Below are positions 43,281 to 50,400 of a stretch of DNA of 64,000 nucleotides, piece by piece. The stretch covers positions 1-64,000 of the forward strand of contig NZ_JACRWD010000008.1 in assembly GCF_014306135.1 (NCBI RefSeq), written 5' to 3'. Numbering within the stretch: the first letter of the stretch is position 1; the number at the start of each line of letters is the position of its first letter. The notes under the pieces were generated by a model. It worked only from the letters and a program-made list of their open reading frames with translations, was not told the DNA's origin and did not search any database. This DNA comes from Paraclostridium hominis. GTDB taxonomy: Bacteria; Bacillota; Clostridia; Peptostreptococcales; Peptostreptococcaceae. A program made the position numbers and the translations under genes.

Positions 43281-44732
43281 ATGGGAAAAATAACTATAGT
43301 AGGTCTTGGACCTGGAGAATATTCTTTAATAAGTAAAGGTGCTTTAGATGCCTTAAAAAATAATTCTAGAATATTTTTAAGAACAGAAAAACATCCTATA
43401 ATGGATAAGTTAAAAGATGAAATAAAATACACATCATTAGATTATTTTTACAATGAAGATGAAGATTTTGAGAATGTCTATAATAAAATATCTAATTTTA
43501 TCATAGAAGAATCTAATAAAGGAGATCTTGTGTATGTAGTTCCTGGGCATCCTAGGGTCGCAGAAAAGACTGTAAGTATTATTAGTAGCATTGCCAATAC
43601 AAAGGGTATAGAGGTAGATACAATAGCTTCTATGAGCTTTGTAGATGCTATGTTTAACTACTTAGAAGTTGATCCGTCAGAAGGATTTAAATTAGTTGAT
43701 GCATTTGAGATTGAAAATAGCTATATAGATACGAATACTAGCATGATAATAACTCAAATTTATGATAGATTTATAGCTTCAAACGTAAAATTATCACTTA
43801 TGGAGTATTATGATGATGAGCAAGAAGTATGTATAGTAAAAGCAGCAGGTGTTAAAAATCTAGAAAGTAAGAAATATGTTAAGTTATATGAATTAGATAG
43901 AAATGAAAATGATTTTGACTATCTTACTAGCTTATATATACCAAAGTCTGAGAAGATTACGTATAATAAAGTAAAAGATTTAGAAGATATAGTGGAGAGA
44001 TTAAGAGGTAAAGATGGATGCGAATGGGATCAAAAGCAAACTCATAAATCTCTTAAAGCTCATATAATTGAAGAAGCTTATGAATTAGCACAAGCTATAG
44101 ACAATGATGATATTGACGAGATGATAGAAGAATTAGGAGATATATTACTACACGTAGTGTTCCATTCTCAAATAGGTAAAGAAGAAGGATATTTTGATTT
44201 AAAGGAAGTAATAAAAACAGTTTGTGAAAAATTAGTATTTAGACATCCTCATGTATTTAAAAATGAAACTGTAGACATGAATACATATGACAAAAAATGG
44301 GAAGATTTAAAAAAGGAAGAAAAAGGTGAAACTACAATAACAGAAGGTTTAAGAAGAATTCCACCTAGTTTACCAGCTTTAACAAAAGCTAAAAAAGTAC
44401 AGTATAAGGCAGCTTTAGTAGGGTTTGACTGGGATAATATAGAAGATGTATTTAAAAAAATTGTAGAAGAATATAAAGAATTACTTGACGAACACAAACA
44501 AGGAAATATAAAATACATAAAGGAAGAACTAGGAGATTTACTATTCTCAATAGTCAACCTTGCTAGATTTTTAGATATAAATCCAGAAGAAGCATTGAAT
44601 CTAACTACTGAAAAATTCATAAATAGATTTGAGTTTATAGAAAATAGTGCTATAAGTTTAAATAAGAATTTAGAAGATATGACATTAGAAGAAATGGATG
44701 ATTTATGGAATGAATCCAAAAATAAGCAGTAA
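43281..44732 (+). CDS. yabN: YabN: tetrapyrrole-methylase-like domain fused to MazG pyrophosphohydrolase
   Basis: 483 residues. Residues ~1-220 are a tetrapyrrole (corrin/porphyrin) methylase fold ('ITIVGLGPGEYSLISKGALD'). Residues ~230-483 are MazG, with the two ExxE/ED metal motifs in 'IIEEAYELAQAIDNDDIDEM' and 'IEELGDILLHVVFHSQIGKE', and a second repeat 'KYIKEELGDLLFSIVNLARF'. MazG removes pyrophosphate from (d)NTPs. The fusion is the normal form in Firmicutes. The neighbours yabM and hup match the Bacillus order loosely. Confidence 0.93.
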   Translation: MGKITIVGLGPGEYSLISKGALDALKNNSRIFLRTEKHPIMDKLKDEIKYTSLDYFYNEDEDFENVYNKISNFIIEESNKGDLVYVVPGHPRVAEKTVSIISSIANTKGIEVDTIASMSFVDAMFNYLEVDPSEGFKLVDAFEIENSYIDTNTSMIITQIYDRFIASNVKLSLMEYYDDEQEVCIVKAAGVKNLESKKYVKLYELDRNENDFDYLTSLYIPKSEKITYNKVKDLEDIVERLRGKDGCEWDQKQTHKSLKAHIIEEAYELAQAIDNDDIDEMIEELGDILLHVVFHSQIGKEEGYFDLKEVIKTVCEKLVFRHPHVFKNETVDMNTYDKKWEDLKKEEKGETTITEGLRRIPPSLPALTKAKKVQYKAALVGFDWDNIEDVFKKIVEEYKELLDEHKQGNIKYIKEELGDLLFSIVNLARFLDINPEEALNLTTEKFINRFEFIENSAISLNKNLEDMTLEEMDDLWNESKNKQ

Positions 44733-44818
44733 ATAAAAGGTATTTCGTTAAAAATCTAGAATTTTATTTAATATCTAGTATAAAATTCTATAATATAAAC
44801 TTTTAGGAGGTAAGAACC

Positions 44819-45097
44819 GTGAACAAAGCTGAATTAGTAGCAAAAATGGCAGAAAAAAGTGAATTAACAAAGAAGGAAGCGGAAGCAGCATTAAATGCTT
44901 TCATGAAGTCTGTAGAAGAAGCATTAGTAGAAGGTGAAAAAGTTCAATTAGTAGGATTTGGAACTTTCGAAACTAGAGAAAGAGCAGCAAGACAAGGAAG
45001 AAACCCAAGAAACCCAGAAGAAGTTATAGATATACCAGCTTCTAAAGCGCCAGTTTTCAAAGCTGGAAAAGGATTAAAAGATATAATAAATGGATAA
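44819..45097 (+). CDS. hup: HU DNA-binding protein
   Basis: 92 residues, GTG start with RBS TAGGAGG (44804-44810). 'MNKAELVAKMAEKSELTKKE' and the beta-arm motif 'GRNPRNPEEVIDIPASKAP' are hallmarks of HU. It bends and compacts DNA. The leader has a perfect 10-bp stem (44757-44766/44781-44790) close to the RBS. Confidence 0.97.
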   Translation: MNKAELVAKMAEKSELTKKEAEAALNAFMKSVEEALVEGEKVQLVGFGTFETRERAARQGRNPRNPEEVIDIPASKAPVFKAGKGLKDIING

Positions 45098-45111
45098 TTT
45101 TATTTATATTT

Positions 45112-45140
45112 AAAAGTGTGGATATTCCACACTTTTTGTG
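45112..45140 (+). terminator. Terminator between hup and rqcP
   Basis: aaaagtgtgga (45112-45122) / tccacactttt (45126-45136), then T and TG. Confidence 0.83.
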
Positions 45141-45159
45141 TATAAGGAGGATTAAAAAT

Positions 45160-45402
45160 ATGAGATTAGATAAATTCTTAAAAGTTTCAAGAATCATAAA
45201 AAGAAGAACAGTTGCTAAAGAAGCTTGTGATAAAGGTATTGTAACTATAAACGGAAAAGTAGCAAAATCATCATCAGAAGTAAATGTAGGAGATTTACTT
45301 GAAATTCAATTTGGTGAGAAACTAATGAAATTTAAGATAAGAGAAATAAAAGAGCATGTATTAAAAAATGATGCGAAAGAAATGTTCGAGATAATAGAAT
45401 AA
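45160..45402 (+). CDS. rqcP: S4-domain ribosome quality control protein RqcP
   Basis: 80 residues from ATG 45160 after AAGGAGG (45144-45150). A single S4 RNA-binding domain: 'MRLDKFLKVSRIIKRRTVAK', 'ACDKGIVTINGKVAKSSSEV'. RqcP (YabO/Hsp15-like) works with RqcH on the large ribosomal subunit to add alanine tails to stalled chains. It lies between hup and yabP, as yabO does next to yabP in Bacillus. Confidence 0.92.
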   Translation: MRLDKFLKVSRIIKRRTVAKEACDKGIVTINGKVAKSSSEVNVGDLLEIQFGEKLMKFKIREIKEHVLKNDAKEMFEIIE

Positions 45403-45465
45403 ATTCATAATATCCCTCGTATATTTATATTAGATTATTATAAACATTGAATATGGAGGGATATT

Positions 45466-45720
45466 ATGGAGCATATTATAGACTTAAAGAATAGGTCAAG
45501 TTTAACTATTTCTGGAGTAGAGCACATATACTCATTTGATGATAAAAAGGTAGAAATACGAACTACATGTGGAGATATGGTTGTGGATGGAGAAAATTTA
45601 GATATGAGTAAGCTTAGTATAGACGAGAAGGTTATTACTATAACAGGGACAATAGATGGATTATGTTATAGTAAATCCAAAGATCCTCAAGAAAGCTTCT
45701 TTAAGAAGTTATTTAAATAA
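45466..45720 (+). CDS. yabP: Sporulation protein YabP
   Basis: 84 residues. 'IDLKNRSSLTISGVEHIYSF' and 'LSIDEKVITITGTIDGLCYS' match the YabP/YqfC family, made in the mother cell in Bacillus. The function is not known at the molecular level; loss affects spore formation mildly. It overlaps yabQ by one base. Confidence 0.92.
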   Translation: MEHIIDLKNRSSLTISGVEHIYSFDDKKVEIRTTCGDMVVDGENLDMSKLSIDEKVITITGTIDGLCYSKSKDPQESFFKKLFK

Positions 45721-46214
45721 TGATACCATTCACACAAGATTTAGGTGCTTTTTTTGCTACAATATATGGTGGCATATTCATAGGAATATTATTTGATCTA
45801 TACAGAGCTTGTAAGAAAAACTTTAATGCAATCAAAATTTTCTCATTATTTTATGACATACTATTTTGGATAATTGTCACAGGGCTTGTTTTTATAACTG
45901 TAAACGTTATAGAATCCTTTGATTTAAGATATTATCATTTTATTGCTCTATTTATAGGATTTTTTATTTACTATAATACATTAAGTAAAATTGTTTTAAA
46001 GATTTTAAATAAATCAATAGGATTTATTATAAATACTATAAAGCAAATTTTGGTATACATATGCAAGATTTCGGTGAATTTGTATTACGTTATAATCTAC
46101 TCAATACATTTCTTATTTGATACTATATTTTATATACCTAATTTAGTAATAAACATTTTAAAGTTTATACAGATTAAATCAGGTAAATTAAAAAAGGTTA
46201 AAAGTAAATCATAG
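45720..46214 (+). CDS. yabQ: Sporulation membrane protein YabQ
   Basis: 164 residues with several hydrophobic helices ('FFATIYGGIFIGILFDLYRA' at the start). The N-terminal half matches YabQ, a mother-cell membrane protein needed for spore cortex formation in Bacillus. It is coupled to yabP through TAATG. A basic tail follows. divIC starts 12 bases later. Confidence 0.9.
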   Translation: MIPFTQDLGAFFATIYGGIFIGILFDLYRACKKNFNAIKIFSLFYDILFWIIVTGLVFITVNVIESFDLRYYHFIALFIGFFIYYNTLSKIVLKILNKSIGFIINTIKQILVYICKISVNLYYVIIYSIHFLFDTIFYIPNLVINILKFIQIKSGKLKKVKSKS

Positions 46215-46225
46215 GGGGGTAGATT

Positions 46226-46525
46226 ATGAACAAAAGAAAAAAATTTATAGGGCAATATATTGTAGTTGGTATGTTTTTATGTTTAGTTGGAATATCGCTT
46301 ATAGGGGGAGTTGCGACTCAAATTATTAAGTCAGCTAAATATAAAAATGATATAATTTGCTTAAAGAATGAAATAAAGAATACAGAGAAAGAAATAAAAA
46401 GTTTGAAAGAAGCTAAAAAGAAAATAGATAATGATAAATACATAGAGGAAATTGCTAGGAAAAAGTTGAAAATGGTTAAGCCAAATGAAATAATATATTT
46501 AGATATAAATAGAGGAAGTAATTAA
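46226..46525 (+). CDS. divIC: Cell division protein DivIC (FtsB-like)
   Basis: 99-residue bitopic protein. One membrane helix (about 'IVVGMFLCLVGISLIGGV') is followed by a coiled coil ('NEIKNTEKEIKSLKEAKKKI') and the conserved 'YIEEIARKKLKMVKPNEIIY'. It works with FtsL and DivIB in the divisome. RBS GGGGGG at 46214. Its position after yabQ matches Bacillus. Its last codons form one arm of a 20-bp inverted repeat. Confidence 0.9.
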   Translation: MNKRKKFIGQYIVVGMFLCLVGISLIGGVATQIIKSAKYKNDIICLKNEIKNTEKEIKSLKEAKKKIDNDKYIEEIARKKLKMVKPNEIIYLDINRGSN

Positions 46526-46547
46526 GATACTTCCTCTATTTATATCT
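46501..46547 (+). repeat. 20-bp perfect inverted repeat across the divIC stop codon
   Basis: The 5' arm 46501-46520 is the exact reverse complement of 46528-46547, with a 7-base loop that holds the TAA stop (46523-46525). No T-run follows, so it is not a standard terminator. It could protect the mRNA 3' end or terminate weakly. Confidence 0.85.
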
Positions 46548-46582
46548 AAATATATTAAAGCTTTAATAGGAGGATAATTTTA

Positions 46583-47503
46583 ATGAAGATAGGTGCTATA
46601 GATATAGGAACGAATTCTATGAGGTTATTAATAGCTGATTATATAGATGGAAAGTTATTTAATAGAGAAAAGTTTATAAATACAACTAGAATAGGTCAGG
46701 GAGTAGATAGTAAAGGATATATAAGGGAAGATGCTATAAAAAGAAATATAAAGGCACTAAAAGAATTTTCAGAGTTAGCATATGAAAAAGGATGTGAGCA
46801 TTTATATTGCATAGGAACATCTGCATTAAGAGATAGTAATAATAAATTAGAGTTTATTAATTTAGCTAAAAATGAAGTTGGCATAGATGTTGAAATAATA
46901 AGTGGGCAAGAAGAGTCGAATTTAGGCTTTATGGGAGTTTTACAAGGATTAGAAGAAAATGAAGATATATTAGTTATAGATATAGGTGGTGGATCTACAG
47001 AGTTTATTTTAGGAGGGAATAATGGCATAGAATTTTCAAAGAGTGAAAATGTTGGGGCGTTAAGAATGACAGAAAAATTTTTAAATGAAGATCCTATATG
47101 TGAGGAAGAGTTTGAAAGTATGAAAAAATTTATATCTAGCACTATAAATGATACTTTAAATATACTAAAGAATAAAGAAATAAAAGCTGTTGTGGGAATT
47201 GGGGGAACAATTACATCTGTTTCTGCAATAAATCAAGAGTTAGAAACTTACTCTATGGAAAAAATTCATGGAAGTGAAATAAATCAAAAAGAATTAGATA
47301 TTATTTTACAAAATTTAAAAAACATGACACTAAGTGATAAAAAAACATTAAAAGGTCTACAACCTAAAAGAGCAGATATTATAACAGCTGGTGTAACAAT
47401 ACTAAATATAATAATGAAAAAATTAGAAAAACAAAATATTATAGTGAGTGAGTATGATAATTTGGAAGGATTATTATGTCATAAAGCAAAAAAAATGTCT
47501 TAA
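46583..47503 (+). CDS. Ppx/GppA family exopolyphosphatase
   Basis: 306 residues, the short actin-fold form. 'AIDIGTNSMRLLIADY' (phosphate 1), 'GQEESNLGFMGVLQGL', 'VIDIGGGSTEFILG' (phosphate 2) and 'VVGIGGTITSVSAI' are the nucleotide/phosphate motifs. It hydrolyses polyphosphate ends or (p)ppGpp-type guanosine pentaphosphate; the two activities cannot be told apart. RBS AGGAGG at 46569. Confidence 0.9.
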   Translation: MKIGAIDIGTNSMRLLIADYIDGKLFNREKFINTTRIGQGVDSKGYIREDAIKRNIKALKEFSELAYEKGCEHLYCIGTSALRDSNNKLEFINLAKNEVGIDVEIISGQEESNLGFMGVLQGLEENEDILVIDIGGGSTEFILGGNNGIEFSKSENVGALRMTEKFLNEDPICEEEFESMKKFISSTINDTLNILKNKEIKAVVGIGGTITSVSAINQELETYSMEKIHGSEINQKELDIILQNLKNMTLSDKKTLKGLQPKRADIITAGVTILNIIMKKLEKQNIIVSEYDNLEGLLCHKAKKMS

Positions 47504-47527
47504 TATTATTATGGACTAGCTACTGAT

Positions 47528-47561
47528 TATGACAAAAAAGATATCTCCCGTTTGTTACAAT
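47528..47561 (+). promoter_or_regulatory. Possible Spo0A-activated promoter for spoIIE
   Basis: TATGACAAA (47528-47536) is one mismatch from the 0A-box (TTYGACAAA on this strand). It stands where the -35 region would be for a -10 TACAAT at 47556-47561. In Bacillus spoIIE is driven by sigma-A plus Spo0A~P with boxes in this region. Confidence 0.4.
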
Positions 47562-47594
47562 TTCAATATGAAAATAACAAGGGGAGGTTTTTTT

Positions 47595-49961
47595 ATGCAA
47601 AGAAGTGTGGTAGTTAGTAGTAGAAAAATTGATTTAAAAAATACTATGAAAATAAATTTATCGGATTCTAATACAATAATTTTATGTTTAATTGGATTTT
47701 TACTTAGTAGGGCTATGGTAGTAGATAATATAGCTCCTTTAGGTGTTGCATTTTTCTTATGTGTTTCAAAGTTAGATAAATATAGGCTACCAGTTTTTGT
47801 ATCTACTTTAGCTGGGACATTACTTTCATTTAATCAAGCATCTAATATTATAAAATATTCAATGTGTATAATTATTATGCATTTTATAGCAAATAATATA
47901 AAAAATATAAAATCTATAAATAAAATTTCTATGATAGGTATGCTTATAATAATGCCGCTATCTATTGGACAAGCTATAGTATTTGGAAATTATATATATA
48001 ACTTAAGTATATCATTAGTTGAATGTATATTAATGTTTGTTAGCACATACATTTTTTCATATGGGGTTTCTATTATAAATAAAAGAGCTTCTAGAAAAGT
48101 CACCTCTAGTGAAGAAATTGTTGCTTTAACCATAATTATAACTTTTAGCATAATGGGGATAGGAGATGTATCTATAATAGGAATATCTATTAGAAATATT
48201 TTAGCAACTATGACAATATTAATATTATCTATAACAGGTGGAGCTGCCCTGGGAGCTTCTAGTGGAGTAATAATAGGTTTAGTTTATTTTATAAATAACA
48301 TAACTTCTAGTATGTATATGGGCATTTATGCATTTGCAGGTTTGATCTCAGGAGGATTTAATAAAGTTAATAAATATTTAAGTATAGCAGGATATATAGT
48401 GGGTTGGAGTTTGATATATATTTACACATCTGGATCAGGTTCGAATATAATGGCGATTAGAGATATATTCATAGCAAGTATATTAGTGATGCTTATACCA
48501 GAAGAGTTTATGAAAAAAATAGAGAAGTTCATTAAGGGTAATGGTAGATTAAGTGACGGTATAGAAGATTATTTATCTAGAAGTAGAGAAATAACTAATA
48601 ATAGATTAAGAGGAATGTATAAAACATACTCAGATTTAGCTAACACATTTGATAGGATAAGAGAAAAAGAAAAAATATTAGATCAAAAAGATATAGCGCA
48701 TATTATAGACATGGTGTATAGTGATGAATGCAAAAATTGTGGAATGAGAAGAAGATGTTGGGAAACAAGATTTAATTATACATATACAATGATGAATAGA
48801 ATATTAGAGTGCCTAGAAGAAAGTGGAGAAATTCAACTTGATAATATACCTAGTGATTTTAAGAAAGATTGTATAAAACCAGAAAGTATTGTAAAAACTT
48901 CTAATTGTTACTATAAAATGTTTGCTTTAGATTATAGTTGGCAGCAGAAATTTTCAGAAAATAGAAAGTTAGTAGCAAAACAAATAAGATATATGTCCAA
49001 GTCGATTGAATGCATGGCTATGGAATTAGATAGAGACATAACATTTGATATGGAAATGGAAAATAATATATTGATTGAACTCGATAGAAATAATATAAGT
49101 GTAAAAAAATTAAATTATATATCTAAGGACCTTAATGATTTTGAAGTCTTGATAGAAAAAGAAACATGTAAAGGCGGTAACTTATGTGAAAGGAAAATAG
49201 CTGGAGTTGTATCTAGTGTAGTAGGCCAAGATCTGGATGTTAATAAAATAGGTTGCACATGTTTAGGAGATAGTTGCAAAATAAAGCTATATAAAAAACA
49301 AGAATATAAGGTTGTAACAGAAGTTTCTAATATGTCAAAAGACGGATATATTATATCTGGAGATAATTATACATATATGGAGATATCAGAAGGGAAATAC
49401 ATGATGGCTATAAGTGATGGAATGGGAAAAGGAAGAAAGGCTTATGAGGAGTCATCAATAACTATAGATATATTAGAAAAAATGATGGATTCAAAGATAG
49501 ATGAAGAGATAGTGATTGATACTATAAATAATATATTAATGCTTAAATCTTCTGATGAAATGTTCTCTACTTTAGATTTAGGTATTGTAGATTTAAATAA
49601 AGGTATATTAAACACTATAAAAATGGGAGCATGCTCAACTTATATAAAAAGAAGTAATGGAGATATAGATTTAATATCAACAGCATCATTACCTGTAGGT
49701 ATTTTATCTGATGTCAACATAGAAAGAGATACTCGAAAGATAAAAGATGGAGATTATATAATTATGGTTTCAGATGGAATTATAGATGCAGGAAAAAATA
49801 AAAATTTAGGGGATAATTGGCTTATATATTTCTTAAAGAATATGGATACATCTAATCCTAAGGATATATCAAAAGAAATTTTAAATAGAGCATTAGATAT
49901 ACAAAATAATAATATATATGATGATATGACAGTATTAGTTTCTAAAGTTTATAAACATTAA
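47595..49961 (+). CDS. spoIIE: Stage II sporulation protein E, PP2C-type phosphatase
   Basis: 788 residues from ATG 47595 after GGGGAGG (47580-47586). The N-terminal ~320 residues hold about ten membrane helices ('IAPLGVAFFLCVSKL', 'GAALGASSGVIIGLVYFI'). A cytosolic regulatory region with 'CKNCGMRRRCWETRF' follows, and the C-terminal PP2C domain has 'MMAISDGMGKGRKAYEESS', 'GACSTYIKRSNGDIDLIS' and 'MVSDGIIDAGKNKNLGDN'. It dephosphorylates SpoIIAA to release sigma-F in the forespore and acts at the polar septum. In many relatives tilS-hpt-ftsH follow; here they do not. Confidence 0.96.
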   Translation: MQRSVVVSSRKIDLKNTMKINLSDSNTIILCLIGFLLSRAMVVDNIAPLGVAFFLCVSKLDKYRLPVFVSTLAGTLLSFNQASNIIKYSMCIIIMHFIANNIKNIKSINKISMIGMLIIMPLSIGQAIVFGNYIYNLSISLVECILMFVSTYIFSYGVSIINKRASRKVTSSEEIVALTIIITFSIMGIGDVSIIGISIRNILATMTILILSITGGAALGASSGVIIGLVYFINNITSSMYMGIYAFAGLISGGFNKVNKYLSIAGYIVGWSLIYIYTSGSGSNIMAIRDIFIASILVMLIPEEFMKKIEKFIKGNGRLSDGIEDYLSRSREITNNRLRGMYKTYSDLANTFDRIREKEKILDQKDIAHIIDMVYSDECKNCGMRRRCWETRFNYTYTMMNRILECLEESGEIQLDNIPSDFKKDCIKPESIVKTSNCYYKMFALDYSWQQKFSENRKLVAKQIRYMSKSIECMAMELDRDITFDMEMENNILIELDRNNISVKKLNYISKDLNDFEVLIEKETCKGGNLCERKIAGVVSSVVGQDLDVNKIGCTCLGDSCKIKLYKKQEYKVVTEVSNMSKDGYIISGDNYTYMEISEGKYMMAISDGMGKGRKAYEESSITIDILEKMMDSKIDEEIVIDTINNILMLKSSDEMFSTLDLGIVDLNKGILNTIKMGACSTYIKRSNGDIDLISTASLPVGILSDVNIERDTRKIKDGDYIIMVSDGIIDAGKNKNLGDNWLIYFLKNMDTSNPKDISKEILNRALDIQNNNIYDDMTVLVSKVYKH

Positions 49962-49966
49962 AATAT

Positions 49967-50310
49967 AAATCCACAACTTATACACAAAATGTGGATTAAA
50001 TGTGAATAAGTTGTGGATATAAAATCATTAAAAATATGAAAAAAATCGTTGAAATTACAATATTCGACAAAATTGTATAAAAATGATTTGTATATAATAG
50101 GTAAAATTTAAAATAATAAATTCGTAGCAATTAAAAAATATTAACAATTTAATATAAAAAAAGCGAAAAAATGTTAATAACTTAATTTAAAATGTTGATA
50201 ACTTAGATAAAAATATAGATAAATAAGAGGAATTATATTATATAAATGTTGAAAAATACAAATTTTATGTAAAAAAATAAATGTTAATATGTTGATAAGT
50301 ATGTTGATAA
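49967..50310. promoter_or_regulatory. AT-rich spacer with a cluster of DnaA-box-like 9-mers
   Basis: No gene is seen between spoIIE and 50401. Matches to the DnaA box TTATCCACA (either strand, at most one mismatch) are TTATACACA 49978-49986, TGTGGATTA 49990-49998, TGTGAATAA 50001-50009, TGTGGATAT 50012-50020, and TGTTGATAA at 50193-50201, 50290-50298 and 50302-50310. Weaker matches are at 49967, 50172 and 50282. Four lie within 43 bp. The unit TGTTGATAACTTA recurs in the right part. No dnaA or dnaN is nearby. A DnaA-binding cluster (titration or regulatory) is the simplest reading. Confidence 0.55.
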
Positions 50311-50353
50311 CTTAATAAATACTTATTTTGGTAGAATTGAATAATATGTATGC

Positions 50354-50400
50354 AAAAAGCCATCCTAATACTAACAAACTTAGTGAAAGGATGGCTTTTT
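50354..50400 (+). terminator. Terminator-like hairpin whose 3' arm carries the next gene's RBS
   Basis: aaaaagccatcct (50354-50366) / aggatggcttttt (50388-50400), a perfect 13-bp stem ending in five Ts directly at ATG 50401. The only RBS for that ATG, AAAGGA (50386-50391), is largely inside the 3' arm. Folding would both favour termination and hide the RBS. Confidence 0.7.

Noticed and set aside
44249..44719. 156-codon minus-strand frame
   Set aside because: Ser/Asn-rich antisense shadow of the MazG domain of yabN; no RBS and no recognisable motif.
45425..45452. Sigma-E-like promoter for yabP (TTATATT, 13-bp spacer, CATTGAAT)
   Set aside because: The start of transcription would fall on the RBS, leaving almost no leader; match also has mismatches in both boxes.
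49967..50310. Chromosomal replication origin
   Set aside because: The cluster has no dnaA, dnaN or other origin genes nearby and no exact TTATCCACA; I keep it as a DnaA-box cluster only.
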